A DNA stretch of 64,000 nucleotides from Piper betle (GCA_033002965.1 JAURVB010002099.1:124001-188000), one strand, 5' to 3'; numbered from the stretch's first letter, positions 46,031 through 59,639 are shown. The notes: generated from the sequence alone by a model not told the origin. A program made the numbers and translations.

Positions 46031-48030
46031 TCTACAAGGCATATAAGGGTGAAGCAAACATTCAATAAAGGTAAATTCTTAGAGTTTTCTCAGAAAAGAG
46101 AGCTACAGAAAAAGTTAGCCACTATGATCAATGATAGCAATAATGACAATTCTAGGTCACTTCAGGAATTATAAAAAAAAGGGCAATTATACACAATACA
46201 TACTTAGGAAAAATATGATCTAGAATAAGAGCAAACAAATCATGAAAAAAGCATACTAGATCTAACTACATCAAATATATCTAAGTTAAAAATCAGTCAC
46301 ATAGCGTGATACAAAAGAAGTAAACTCTATATATATAAGGTCTGAGAAATAAGATCCAAAACTTACTTAGAAGGAACCCGCATTTAGAGATTCCAAATTT
46401 CTTTGGAGTGCTTTGACAAATAGACATGATATCTGAATAATGATATGCGCCTTCCATTTGAGCAAGGAAAGCATCATCTTCCTATATGGGCAATACGGGT
46501 CGACCTGGCGTAATACACATCTAAATTACTACATCTTCAGAACAGTATACATAATTAAGTGACATAGCAGCATTAAACATAATACAATGTTTATTTTTAG
46601 ATGCAATGCCTGATATTTGAAACAACAAGATAAATATTTCAAGCACATATAAACTATTTAAACAACCAGCCAAGAGGCAGTCAGTTATGAGCGACACATA
46701 AACTTGTTATATAAGAAGTACTTCATGAAAATGCTACACCAATGCAACCCATACGGTATGATTACAACTTTGCAACCGCAATCAGTGACAAAATTTAGTG
46801 AACACTAGTCTTAAGCGTCCTTAACTAAAGCTTGAAAGCAAAGAATGGAGACAAAAAATGTGGTTCACGCATATGACAATAAGTATTATTTTCAAACAAG
46901 CAAACATGTCATATTGCTTAAATCAAATATTGAGAATGAAGGAATATGAGAGAAGGAATATAGGAAAGCTTTTAGTGGGCTTTCCCATAGGCCAGTATGG
47001 GAATACCCTGGAAATACAATGCAAACGAGCTTATCTAGCCAAATCTTCAGCATTTTTTACTTGAAAAAGAACAGAAAGTTCAAACTAAACCACAAATGGG
47101 ACCTAAACTATACCATAAAAGTAGTTCTGGAGAGCTCAAAGAACACACAAGTATTGCCGTAGATTACATGTTGGATAAAAATTGTCTTCCGTTTGCATGT
47201 TACCAAACTATTCCTTCAATTTAAAAAGCTGTCTTTTTCTCACGACGAATCTCATCCCTTGACATACCTTCTACTGCTAGACAGTAGACGCCACTAGTAA
47301 CAAGTATCTCGGCAACTTCATACACACGACATTTCATGATCAGAGAACTTCTTCATCAATAATCCAATACCCAATTCCAAAACAAGGCAGGGAACAGTCG
47401 GACTTCTCGTTACATTCAAGGTGGCAATAGCAATACCCAGCGATGATTATACTATATCACGCAATCCAGCATAAATGCACCTATAAAAACCCAACACCAC
47501 AAGAAAGCAATCATCATACAAAGGGCATAACGACCTCGAATTAGAACATGTTCCAGCTCATTCACAAACCCCAAGCAACAAATCAAGCTACCAAAGCATC
47601 ATTCACACCACACCACATCAAAAAAAAATCAAAAAAACGACGCACATCCCATCGCCGGCTCCAACCAATCACACCAACCACGAGCAAACCAAAACCGTCG
47701 GATCCACCTGCAACAACAACAACAACGACAAAACAATATAATCAGCGATCAACCACAAATGCAAAGTAGAACAAAATTAAATAAATAAATAAATAAACAG
47801 AGCACACACTACTGATCAAAACCCTAGCAGCCGCAACAGCCGCCGGCCGACGAATCAAGCCATTGACTTTTTCGGTCCCCGAGCAAACCCCGAAATGGGT
47901 CAAAATTGGTGCTCCAGCAGATTTCGCCCTTGTTGGCGTCGGAGATGGGAGCAATGTCGCCGGTCGTCGCCTCGAGTGACCGCTACAAAGCGTGGATGCC
48001 TTGGGGTACGGGTTTGCAGGATTTATATAT
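46031..48030 (-). other. Probable 5' UTR, leader intron and promoter of the Pumilio gene
   Basis: The start codon is immediately preceded by CCTTGTAG, an acceptor, so an upstream non-coding exon is expected. The GC-rich stretch at about 47,820-47,990 (minus strand) is the best candidate and contains a short upstream open frame. The intervening sequence shows no gene. Confidence 0.45.
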
Positions 48031-48050
48031 ATTATTATTATTATTATTAT
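48031..48050. repeat. (ATT)n microsatellite
   Basis: Six to seven ATT units followed by (TA)n. Confidence 0.85.
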
Positions 48051-48605
48051 ATATATATAGTATAAATATAAAGTAAAATAAATCGAATAAATTGGCGTGA
48101 GTCAGCGTTTGTGCTACTTTTGCGGGCAAGCGCGCGAGGAGGTGTGTAGTGGGGAAATGATTGCGATGTTTTGGATGATGTGCTCAAACCGGTCCGACAT
48201 GGTCTACTGCGTTTCCACGTTTTATACCCAAACTATTTGGATTAATTTTTAATAACCGGATTTTTTAATCTAAAACTCGGTTTTATTTTTGTTGAAAGAG
48301 CCATGTATCCCCATTGGATTGACGCGTGGGCTCGTCTTGTGGTTTGGAGCTTCGTACGTCCTTATCATCCAGTAACTAATCCCAACCTTCATTCACTTAC
48401 AATCAAATTATCATCACTCGTAGTCTATGATATGTTAAAATATATTAGTAATTGAATCTATTTGTTATTAAAAATTTAGAACTATTATCATAGATATTAA
48501 AGGAGGGGTGATTTTCAAACGGGTCTCCCAGCCGGTTGTAAGATTTTATAGCAAATTTTGATTCTTGATATAATTATGTAATGCATGCATGCAACGTTTG
48601 TGGGA

Positions 48606-50220
48606 CTACCAGTAGTCCGTGCAAGAGCAAGAGCCATGCTCGAAGTGGTGGAACCTGCTGTTGTCCCGAACTACGATCGCCCGGTCGAGGACGAGGGAGG
48701 CGTGCTTCATGAAGCTGTGGCAATCGACACACACCCGGAGGTTCTTCACCACACGGATGGGGGTTGTGTCGCCGGCGACCAGGGAGAATGCCAAGGCCAG
48801 CTTCTCGCTGTGAGCTTTCAATCCTTCTTCCTTGTCCTCCTCCTCCAAGTTTCTCAGCGCTGGTGCTGTGTTGGGCACGTACCCGGACGATTTGAGCTGC
48901 CGTTGCACCTGCTCTAGCTTCTTGTAGATAGCTTCGGCTAGCGGGTGGGATCTGTCGGCCGAATGGAACGTATGGATCTTGGAATCCGACTCCAACCAGC
49001 TGCATCCGGGCAGTTTTTGGATGCCTTGATGTTTCATCTTCAACGTTGCGGTGCACGCCTCGTCCCACTTGCCGGCGCCGGCGTACATGTTGGATAGAAT
49101 CATGTAGTTGCCGCAGTTACTCGGCTCGAGCTCGACCAGCTGTTTCATCACTCTCTCGCCCAGCTTGACGTTGTTGTGCATCCTGCATGCGGCCAAGAGG
49201 GCGCCCCAGACGACACCGTCCAGTGGAATCGATGCCGACGATAGGACCTGTTCGGCCTGGTCGACATGGCCGGCACGGCCCAAGAGGTCGACCATGCAAG
49301 CGTAGTGTTGGAGATTGGGTGCAATGGAGTACTTCTCCTTCATCATTGTGAAGTAGTGCCGCCCTTTGTCCACCAGACCTGCATGGGTGCAAGCGCACAG
49401 CAAGCATATGAACGTCACGTAGTTGGGTTGGATGGTGGAGCGCCGCAGCTTGTCGAAGAGATTGAATGCTTGGTTGAAGCAGCCGTGCATAGCAAAACCG
49501 CCGATCATGGCGTTCCACGTGACGATGTTCCTCTCACGCATTTCGTCGAACACTTCCCACGCTTTGTCCACAAACCCACATTTGCTGTACATATCGATCA
49601 GAGCTGTTCCAAGGTAAACGCAAATGCCGCCGTCTTCCTTCCCACGGCGATGGATCCATTCGCCCAAGCCAATTGCACCCAAATGGGCGCAAGCAGGGAG
49701 GATGCTTACCAATGTGACCTTGTCGACTTGGCAACTGGACTCCAACAATCTGCCGGAACAATCCGATCCCCTCTTCATACAACCCATTCTGGCAGTAGGC
49801 ACCGATCATAACATTCCACGAGACCAAATTTCTCACCCGCAATTCGTCGAACAGTTGTCGGCAGCTCTCGACCATGGTCGATCTCGCGTAAAGAGATATC
49901 AAACCGTGCACGACAAACACATTCGCAGTGAATGAGAACTTGATAGCAACCGCATGGATTTGTAATCCTTCGCGAGTCACAAGAGAAGAGGTTAAGAGCT
50001 TGAGGAGGGGAGGAAAGGTATACCGAGTCGGGCAAACCCCTTTTGCTTGCATTTGTTTGTAAACTACAATTGGAAGTCTTGAATGCAAATCTTGTTGACA
50101 GTATGACCGGATCAAATGATCCCATGCTGCCCCATCGCACAAGCTCGACCTCAAGCATAGAGCGTGTAACAGCTTCGTGCTGCGGTTGCTACAAGCCTGC
50201 TCGGCAAATTTTTTGCTCAT
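48606..50220 (-). CDS. Pentatricopeptide repeat protein, E/DYW subclass, with a 1-base frameshift
   Basis: An intronless gene of about 537 residues. PLS-type PPR motifs include NLVSWNVMIGAYCQNGLYEE, NIVTWNAMIGGFAMHGCFNQ and NYVTFICLLCACTHAGLVDK. They are followed by the E region (GVVWGALLAACRMHNNVKLG, LSNMYAGAGKWDEA, PGCSWLE) and a full DYW cytidine-deaminase-like domain. That domain has HSEKLALAF (HxE), CVDCH (CxxCH) and the terminal CSCTDYW. Such proteins edit C to U at specific sites in plastid or mitochondrial RNA. From the ATG at 50220 the frame runs through LFRQI and shifts at about 49744-49750. Dropping one T gives RQMLESSCQ and continues into VDKVTLVSILPACAHLG. The N-terminus is short, with no obvious transit peptide and few N-terminal repeats for the subclass, so an upstream start or truncation is possible. 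Same strand as metaxin, about 360 bp downstream of it. Confidence 0.9.
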
Positions 50221-50578
50221 GCTCTTGACTAGACCACATTGAGCTCACGACTTGCTGCATGGACTGGCGTGCAGAAAGTAGCGAACCACTTATCACTCTT
50301 TGGAGGCCACTCTGGAGAACATGGCCACGCAAATTGCAAATTGTGAAGTATCTAACCCAATTTGAGAAGGATATTGCTCCCAACAGCCCAGGTGAACAAT
50401 GAATGTTCACTGATCTTTTACCGTCGTTTAAGGGTGCACATAAGCAATCAAGTAAAATAAGGGGGAAAATGGAAAATTTTATTGAAGAACTCGGATCCAA
50501 GAACACCCCCCATTTGGCTGGGCTGCGGTGCTTTGAGTATCAGAGTAGATCGAAAAAATTTAACAAGCGCACTTGATT

Positions 50579-53500
50579 CTAGTTCTCATAACCAAAATCG
50601 TCGTTGTCATCGTCAAGTTCCACATCGCCACCGTCAGACCCGCCTAGAAGGGACACGAAAACAAGCACAGCAATCGGCTGACTGAGTTGCTAAGAAGTAT
50701 TTGGCCCTTCGTTTAAAAGTTTTCTCCTCTGTTTTCTCCTTTTGGACTTCGTCTTCGGCTTAAAACCTGCAAATTTCATGAAAATTTTCAACGAGTCAAT
50801 CTTCTCTTGATTAGACTTCATGCAATAGACAAATATATGCCCTAATGTTCACATACAATAATAATTCGAATGGAAGTGAACAAAATAGTCTAAATAAATG
50901 TTAATTATTTTTTGGTTAAATCTGCAAGTTAGCATTGTCCATACAACAAACAGAAACAAACATTATACCATCTGTAATTCATGCATCCAAACCACATAAT
51001 TACTATATGAACAATGCTACAAGTTGCCTTTCTATCTGCGTGAAGGCAATCACTGCATCATAAAACATACGCTAGTTCATTATACCTAGATGCGCTATTA
51101 TGTAACAACCAAAAGCAAAAGGCCCTTGGGTAACATCTCGTTGTTATGGAATAGCCACTACAAAACCAGGAACTATATGTTCTGGCTTGGCTCCAACTGT
51201 TCAATTACATCTACGCCAGAAACAATTTCCCCCATACAGCATGTTGCACGAACAAGAGCATAATACTCAATCCTTTTACATTAATCTTCTGGATAGTCAA
51301 ATGAACATCATGTTATCCACAAACTTTAAGCTACTTGGTCTCAAGAGGACTTGTATCATATGCTCGGGAAATTGAGCTTAATAATTTATTGTTGATTAAC
51401 ATGGAAGATTAGGCAAGCTGCACTTACCCCATCGTGAAAATGGGCTTCTCCTTGGTGTTGATGAAGCTGAAGGGTCATGAGGGTTCCCAGGGATAGATGA
51501 CGCTGAACCAGAATCCAGAAGTTCCATTTTAAGATTTTCAGCATAGCGTACAAGGTTATCATGCAGTAAAAGTTTGCTTCTCAATCTAGATGTGTCCTGC
51601 AGTTTCACAAGCTTATAATCAAGTAATGAGCCACAAACAAGTACTTAAGCGTCATAATGCCAAAAAACTCAGATCCCCAACAAAAAGCAAACAAACAAAC
51701 AAGCAGGAAATTTAACTCATAAATGCTGCCTCAAACAAGCTGAGCAGCAAAGAAACATCTGCAAGATGACTTTTATAGCAGCTAAGTATTTTCGTAGAAG
51801 CAATTAAATAAGTCACTCCAATCAAATATAATTATTCTGACTCAACTAAAAGACTTAAAGTTCATTTCAACGAAGATAATGAAGTTACTCACACTGAATG
51901 CATGAAGAACAAAAAGGGCATGTCCCAGAAAAATAGCATCCAAACTTGTGGGGCTGCATATTTAAAACATGAGCCAGGTAAATGTTATTCTCACTTAAAG
52001 AACGTGGCCAAGCCTTATGCATACATAAGAAACAATTAAAGCCTCTAAATAATTAGACTAAGTACCTGTTACTCAAAGAAAAAAATGCTGGTCCCCCAAT
52101 TTCGTTGACAATGCTTCATAAGCTACTGTTGCATTCCTGTAGATCTGACCAATCGACCATTCAAAAACCATTCCCACAAACTAAGAAAAATTTATAAACA
52201 AAGATGTACATGATGGTTTGCACAAGCTAAACATTCTGAAGAATCCATTCAACTGAGCATTCTCACTAAGCAAAACATCCAGCTCTAAATGAAGTCTGAA
52301 AACAAGGATTTGCAAGTAAGTATCAAAGAAAGATGTATGAAACATATGCCTTCAAAATATGTCCTAGTATTAGTATATCTAACAAATTATTAAAAAAAAT
52401 TGTCAACTGCTATTCCGAAAAATACAATTTTCTGAAAAAAAAAACTGTTCTGCATCAGAGCTGAAGAGTCTCGATGTTGTAACAGAAGCTTCTTCAGCCT
52501 TCAGGGAAAGGATCTCTATTTATGCGGGCAAAAATAGAATTAAATATTTTAAAAAAAACTATCACTCTTTCATTTAAAAGTTTAATACAAAGTCCAGACT
52601 AACTAATTGATACCCTAAATTTCACAACTTGTTCGATTAGAATTAGTTAGCAAACAAAACTGTTTTTGTATTGTTCAAGTAAATTCTCAAAATAAAAGAA
52701 ACACCATTATCATCATCATCTTGTAAAAGAATGAAAATCAGATCTTCGTTGCACAAATCGAGTGTATATGATTTTTTTCCAAAAATGTCTCAGATTGGAG
52801 TATAAAAATCAAAACCTCGGATTCTCTTTCTTCAAGATTGGCATTCATGATTCGAAGTGCTTGCTTTACATCTCGAATCTGCTTCCAGTGAAGAATTTTT
52901 GCAATCGGCCAGGAAAGGTCAGAAAAGTATACTTCCTTCACCACGCTCTCAACAGAATCCACCCATAATTCATACATAACCACATCAGCAAGCCAGGAAC
53001 TGACCATTGCCTTGGTTGCAACCCAATCTGGGACAGTGTGGGTTGCAATTTTTGAGTCCAAATCAACGATGCCATTCTCTTTCAGACATTCAATCACACC
53101 ACTCTTCTCGTTGTTAAATGCCACATAATCCCCATATTCAACATACGGAATGAAATCTGAAAAAAAAAACAAAGAAACTTTTAACTAATTCATAGATCAA
53201 CAGAAGAAAAAATCAAAGTAATATACTTCACTCGTCACACACAAAAAAAATAGTCAGCAGTGCAATAGAACTGTATTTAAAGTGCAAACACACTGATTAC
53301 AGGAAAAATTTGATATGAAATTATTTTATACAAACGATGTTAAAGACAACATAGGCTAAAGGGTGACAAAATTTGGGGTGGAGATAGACGAGTACCAAGA
53401 TTTGCACGTGTTGGGAAGAGGAAAAACAAGGGAGAAGATAGAAATCTACCTCTTTTGAGCGCATCACCCAATTCATCAATATTTACTTTTCATACATATA

Positions 53501-54911
53501 TAGAACTTCTCATTTTAAATTCCAATTCCTAATTATTCACTACCTATCACTACACATCCACACTAGTACAGATTCAAGGAGTTACAGATTTTGGCACATA
53601 TTAATTTTTGTTTTGAAAAACAAAACAACAACAACAACAATTCAACTATAAGCAAACACACCAAGAACCCAGCATCAATAAATTAGTGAGGCACCCGAAG
53701 AAATTAATAAATTCAACTGATTGCAGAATAGCTGGGTATATTGCCTATGGAAGTAATTGACAATCGTAATGATTTGAGTTAGTTATTCTTCACTAAAGAC
53801 AATGTAAAACCAACTTCAACTTTCTATACCTAATACAATATCACCAGGATTATCAGTTTCATTAAATACTAATAACAAATACCATTAGCTATTGAAGAGC
53901 AGATTAAGCCCAAGCCAATTAGAACATTTAAAATCTGACTAAAAATGGTTTATGAGAAGTTGATCCTAGTGATAAGTAGTAAATATATTATACAGATTTT
54001 CCTCCTAACTAATTTCTGTAGACCTCATCCTCGTTTTTATTCTAACAGATTGGAACTATATTGGAACTATATTATACAAATTTTCCTCTTGTAACTGAGT
54101 TCTTGATATGTACTTTATTTATATGTGAATAGAAAAATCTCTCGTTGAGGAAAATTTATTTATTTCATGGTACCAGAGCAATCCCGCACAAGACGATGAG
54201 TGCACAGGACAGGGAGGATTTGGGCTTTTGAAAGAATAAAATTTTCTCTTGTAAGTTTAAGAGAGATGTCCTAGAAAATATATTTTACCACAGGAAAATT
54301 GATAGGGTAAAGGAAATTAAGACAGAGTTGCTGGAAGTGGAGTTGGTTGGAGAGGCCAATGGATTGAGAGATAAAAGCTTCGATACCATGAAATAAATAA
54401 ACTCTCTTTAACAAGAAATTTTTCTATTCACATATAAATAGAGTCCATGTCAAAAAAATTAGTTACAAGAATTACAGGAGGAAAATCTGTATAATATAGT
54501 TATAATATGTTAGGATAAAGATGAGGACGAGGTCTAGATAAATTCGTTGAAGAGAAAAATCTGTATAATATATTTATAACTTATCACCCACGTTGCACGT
54601 TGAGCTGAGTTAAGCCAGTCTTAGGAATAACTCTTTTATCTTCCAACATCAACATTTTTTTTTATAAAAAACGCAGTATTAACAACACAATGCATGCGTG
54701 GATATATGGTAATGGGAAAGAGATGAATGAAAAGGGGAGATAGAAAGGGACCTAAGTCGGGATTGGAAGAGTTGTGTTGTAGGTGGAAGGAAACGTTGGC
54801 GAGTCGGAGGCAGAGGTAGACGGGAAGGGAAGAAGGGCAGGCGGTAGGGAGGGAGAAGGCCTAGTTGCGGGCCCCCAGAACTAGCACCGTCTCTGTCGTC
54901 CGATCCTCCAT
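50579..54911 (-). pseudogene. Metaxin (mitochondrial outer membrane import component), with stop and frameshifts
   Basis: Six exons: 54911-54752, 53156-52816, 52144-52071, 51953-51893, 51596-51428 and 50766-50579. Plant metaxin landmarks appear in order: LPTACPSSLPVYLCLRLANV; YVEYGDYVAFNNEKSGVIEC; GIVDLDSKI; KAMVSSWLADVVMYELWVDS; YEALSTKLGDQ; SLDAIFLGHALFVLHAF; LRSKLLLHDNLVRYAENLK; then a basic stretch, a C-terminal membrane segment AVLVFVSLLGG and an acidic tail. Metaxin is a GST-fold outer-membrane protein acting with the SAM machinery in beta-barrel insertion. Lesions: TAG at 54863-54861 (codon 17), a missing A near 50734 (before KEKTEE), and a 1-base shift near 50670 before the membrane segment. 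The stop is a substitution, not a homopolymer slip, which favours a pseudogene. Reads or a second locus would decide. Confidence 0.8.
53970..54586. mobile_element. Inverted LTR pair with primer-binding sites inside, in metaxin intron 1
   Basis: Left LTR 53970-54167 (plus, TGATAAG...TTTCA) is followed by a primer-binding site TGGTACCAGAGC at 54168. Right LTR 54389-54586 is the same sequence in reverse orientation, with TGGTATCGAAGC facing inward. Each LTR is 198 bp. TGGTATCAGAGC is the initiator-Met tRNA binding site of many copia and LARD elements. The 221 bp between them holds no coding domain. No target-site duplication was seen (CCTAG left, CCCAC right). Confidence 0.75.
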
Positions 54912-55979
54912 TTCTTCTCTCTTCGTCTTTTGTAGAGTTGGGGATCAAAAGGAAAGAGCTTGACAAGTGTTTTGGCGCCGGTTAAGAACTTGGCGGGTTT
55001 TGGAATATTTTTAAAGCTCGCCTCCTCACCAAACTCGGGACGGGTTCAGTTCAATTATGATTGACCTTTTAAATATATTTTATTTGAATAAAAAAATAAA
55101 TTATAATTATTTAATTTTTTTATTATAATTTTTTTCTAATCAATTAAATAGATTCTTATTAATAAAAAGTTAAAAATTAAGGTTAGACATATTAGAACTC
55201 ATGTGAAATACGTTATTAATTTTTTTAAAAAAAGATTAAGGTTAGCGGGATTCGTACCCGTGAATCATATCTAAGGTATTTTATTATATTTTTAAAATTT
55301 TTATTATATTTTTAAAATTTTATTATATTTTAATAAACTAATCTTTTTATTTTTAATCTCATATCAATTTTGAGTTCCCCTTTTCATTAATAAGAATAGA
55401 TAAATTAGCTTATGTATTGAAATAGATAATATATTATAAAATTATATTCTTATTTATTGAAATACTATTTTTTTTGTATTTTGTATAAAAATTTTATATT
55501 ATTATAAAATATATAACCTTTTTGTCGGCAGAGGTGAACGGTGATAATTATCCCATACAATTCATAAGAATTTACATTACATTTCATTCCGAAAAAAAAA
55601 GAATGAAAAAACATGCGCTACTTTTTAAGAAATTCATTTTTTTGAAATGGGGTTTCTGATCCATCCACTTTTTGTTACTGATAAGTGACGGTGAGACAAA
55701 TAATCAAAATGAAGCAAAAAAATAAGATTAATATATAGAGTTAAAGGATGTTTAACAAGACCGTATATCAAGAACATTGCAATTTACAATTTAGTTTCAT
55801 ATCTTTTGACCACTAAATTTCGCTTTGCCCTTTTACCTTTCGGTCATTTGAAATTTATACAAATATTTATTACAGAGTTGATGCATTTTGAACAATCAGG
55901 AAGCAAAAGTTTGTTGTCATTCTTCATTGAGATTTTATATGTCGGGCCTTTTTGCTGAACCATAACAATGGGTAGAGGG
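54912..55979. other. AT-rich intergenic DNA, no gene seen
   Basis: Contains the presumed metaxin promoter near 54,912 and the 3' flank of the F-box gene near 55,979. Between them is low-complexity A/T sequence, including a short repeated TTATTATATTTTTAAAATTT-type motif at about 55,280-55,330. Confidence 0.5.
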
Positions 55980-57699
55980 CTAGTAGCCAAGCCATGTAGA
56001 AGGGAGAGTTTGGAACTTAAATTTAGCGTAAGCCAATACGTCGTAGTAGTCTGTATGATTGAAACAATCACGGAAGTCTGTAAACAACTTCTCGAATATC
56101 CTCCACTCGACACTGTAAGACCTTGAGTAAGGATATGGCAAAAAGACCTGCAAAAAAACAAATTAATATCCTCACTAGATCGATGTTTACACGTAAGGCA
56201 TCATATTACTCAAATCAAACACATTTTTCTGCACAGAGCAATTAATTCACAAAGGGGCATATGTACGAACAACAAACTTAACTCAAACGAGCAATATTTC
56301 TGGAATGAGTCAAAGCAATCACCTAAATTCATTTGTATAAGATATCATGCTGTCCTATAAATCTTTTTGATAAAGGTTTCAGCACCAGATTTTGATGGAA
56401 GGTTTATAGTTTCATCATACAAATAAATCATATACCATCTTTTAGGTAAATCCAAACTTTTAGACAGTGAGATTTCTGTTGCTACTGAAGAAAGTTCATA
56501 TGTATCACTCACATCTCCCTCTTGCGCAAGATACTTCAACAATAAGAATGTTTGCTCATTTTCTTCCAAATTATTGACAACAGCGATCCATATCTGTGAA
56601 ACAAGCTCATAGGCCTTGTCTTTGTTCTCTCCAAAGGCTATAAATTGATCTGTTTGATGGAAGAATGCTTCCAAGTAAGCTAACATAATAATCACGATAA
56701 TATTGTATTGTTGAATATACGGAAAAATTCACGAGTGAAAAAATCATTTTAATGATATTTGCACAACTTACTCATCAGGAAATTTTATGAGTAATGATAT
56801 AACAGAATCTGGATCCCATTTACTGCTAGTTGATGGGCATGATAGTAATAAAATACCAAACTTTAAGTTCTTAACTAATGCAACCTCATAATGATAGCAG
56901 AAATAATGGTGTTAACTTGGAGTTTCAAAAATATTGTGCTTCATAAAGAACCAAAATCAATGAAACTAATTTAATTTGACATTTACCCAAACTCTAGTAA
57001 ATAATGGGTGTTCCTGGCTGTTTGGTAGAAGCTTTTGGGTGCGAATATTGACTTTCAAGCTCACTATTTAACACTAAAAACAGTAATAATATATATAGCC
57101 AAGGTGAGAATCAAACCAATCATGGTTCCACGAAGAATTGCGAAGGGTGGAGGTACAGTTGAACGCTCGAGTTGCTCTTTCAAAAACAGGTACACATGAC
57201 CAGCAAGTTCATCAATATCCCCATCAAGCACAAGTACGTGCTTACTGATGTACAAAGCCTCATACCTCCTGAAAGAAAGAAAAAATGAGCAAAGTCAAAC
57301 AGACAAGTAGCTTGTATGCACTGAGAAAGAAAAAAAACGTTAGGTAAAAACATTATTATTGTTTTTCTTTAGAAAAAAAACAACTCGTTGCACTATTGCA
57401 CAGAATAAACTATAAATGTGAGATAATCTGAACAACATATAATCATCCCACCTTCGGCTGAGACCCTGAGGTATAGGTCCTGGCCATCGTTTTCTACGTC
57501 TTGCTGAGGGCCAGGCCTTTAAAAGTGCAGCTCGCCATAAGCTTTCCCCTTGAAGCACATTGGCCCACTGTTTCTTAACACAAGCTATGTGAGACCATTC
57601 TGAGATTGGGACTCGAACAAATATATCAATAAGAAGATGGTCTGGAAGCTTCCCGAAAGCACAATCAACATAATCTACAAACTTGTTTTCCTCTGTCAT
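55980..57699 (-). CDS. F-box protein (single F-box, plant-specific C-terminal domain)
   Basis: Four exons, 57699-57452, 57268-57117, 56649-56513 and 56147-55980, join in frame to 234 residues with no lesion. The F-box is near the N-terminus: FGKLPDHLLIDIFVRVPISE followed by WSHIACVKKQWANVLQGESL. The rest is a conserved plant-specific region: KRWPGPIPQGLSRR, YISKHVLVLDGDIDELAGHV, FLKEQLERSTVPPP, IWIAVVNNLEENEQTFLLLK and PYPYSRSYSVEWRIFEKLF, ending FQTLPSTWLGY. F-box proteins are substrate adaptors of SCF E3 ubiquitin ligases. The substrate is unknown. It resembles the At5g04010-like group from memory of its conserved words, not from a search. Introns are GT-AG. Continuing coding potential shows that indel lesions are not universal in this window. 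Confidence 0.88.
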
Positions 57700-58860
57700 A
57701 ATGACCTACATTTGAGTTTGAAAGCAACTACGTTCATTGCATAAAGCCATTCAAATTTATACAGCTTAAATTGAAGAGGGAGGTATCAATCATAATACAC
57801 CCTCCAAGCAAAAACAATAAAAATTAAATATTAAACATCATCTAATCCTTGTCCCTACCAAGTTGCTTACGAAATACAATACCATCTTTTTTTCAAGAAG
57901 AAGCAATTTATGAGTCCATCAGAAACTGTTAATTCTCCATCTTTCATGAACGCAACCTACTAGAAACCTAAATACATGTTCTATCAGAACCAAGTAGAAG
58001 CCTAAATACATGTTCTATCAGAAACATGTGACAGAGATTCCAATCACATTCCCTTCCAATTCTCCACCTATCATGAACGTAACCTAGAAGAAACCAAAAT
58101 ACATGTTCCATAGCACAATACAATACCCAAGATTAGGTAAACAATCATACCCCATAGGGAAATATCAGACAGATATTCAGTAACAATCAAACTTGAACCC
58201 CAAAGAACAAAGCATGCCAATACAACCAAACAAAGAACCACCACCTGATATTGGAAAGTAAACGCTACGCAAACAAAGACATAAACAGCCCCAACCTTTG
58301 AATCCTTATTGAAACAAAAAAGGCAATCAATTAAGCATAAAATCAGGAAAGTTAAATGATAATCCAGGTAATACACACGCGACCAATGGAACAAGCAAGC
58401 CTCTATTCATTAAACCACAACTAAAACCGAAGGGGAGTCTAATAACACCCAGATGAATGAATACTTCTACGATTAATAAAAAAGAAATATACACACATAT
58501 ACGTAGAAAACGTACCATATAGAGAAGAAGGAGCTGCAGTGGACAGCAAGGGGCCGGCCACAGCTACTAAAACAGCTAACAAGCTTTTATATAATCAATG
58601 GATATCTGGATCTGATGGGTATCGCAGACAGCTTTAAACTCTGAAACAAGAATGACAAGACACGAGGACAGCTGAGGACTTCAGAAACGTTACCCTCTCG
58701 CCGTCGAGACCTACCAGAATCTAGTCTGGTGAAAACTTCGGTCTGGGCAACTCCCATGGCAAGAGTACGAGAGCTTCTCGCCGTTCGTGTCCATGTCAGA
58801 GTTGTCAACTGCCATAGGCCCATGTCTCATTACTGTGTCCGCTGTCTTCCCCAACTTCCA
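57700..58860 (-). other. Upstream region of the F-box gene, with a small tandem repeat
   Basis: A motif close to AAACCTAAATACATGTTC followed by TATCAGAAC repeats at about 57,963-58,030, with a further variant near 58,090. The GC-richer stretch at about 58,540-58,830 may be a non-coding leader exon. No separate gene is supported. Confidence 0.4.
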
Positions 58861-59639
58861 AGCCCAAGAGATGTTCCCGGTAGCTAAATTTTTTAATATT
58901 GTGTCGGGCTGTTATTTCCGAAATTTTATTCATAAATATATAATAATATAAAATTATATTTGAGATTAATTTTTGCCAATTTTTTTAAGGAATATATGCA
59001 ATGCTTTTACACTAATATCTGCTTTCTTTCATCTCCTTAATTCAAATAGCAACAATGTACCAACTGATTGTAAAATGAAAATTTTAAATAATTAAATGAT
59101 AACCTGCTCCAAAATTATAAATAATAATTTTAAAGATCAAATAAATCAAAAATTCCCGACCGATTTGGTGGAAAATGAGATCTTTTAAACAAAATTTGAT
59201 GTAGGAAACAGATAAAGAGAGTATTTTGGCTAGCCTGTATGGCAGGTATGCAAAATTATGTTTAATAGACAATAATTAATCCGGGTAGGGCAATCTTAAT
59301 TGTAATAATTAAAATATGGCTTCGGCTAAGTTGAATTGGAGTATCTACTAATGTTTAATTTTGTTAATAAAATTAAATTAAGTAATAAACTAGAAACATT
59401 AATTTAAATTTATGAATATTAATTTGGATGAATTGAATACAAGGTTATACATTTGCATCTTGTAGTCTTGTTTGTGACGTAGTTTTAAAATTCTTTTTTG
59501 ATTCTAGGAGCTCTTCGAGTCAACTCTACTCCATGGGTTGCCAAGTTAAACTCTTTGAGTCAAACCATAAAAGTTATCAAAACATATTATTATTTTTTAA
59601 AAATAATTAAATTAATAATTTTAACTAAAGGTTTTTTGG
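58861..59639. other. AT-rich intergenic DNA, no gene seen
   Basis: No coding or structured RNA feature recognised. Confidence 0.5.

Noticed and set aside
48574..49811. Plus-strand and alternative minus-strand frames across the PPR gene
   Set aside because: Shadows of the GC-rich PPR coding strand, with no recognisable family.
52064..52144. Frameshift in metaxin exon 3
   Set aside because: Using the donor at TTTGA|GTAACA keeps the frame into exon 4, so no lesion is needed there.
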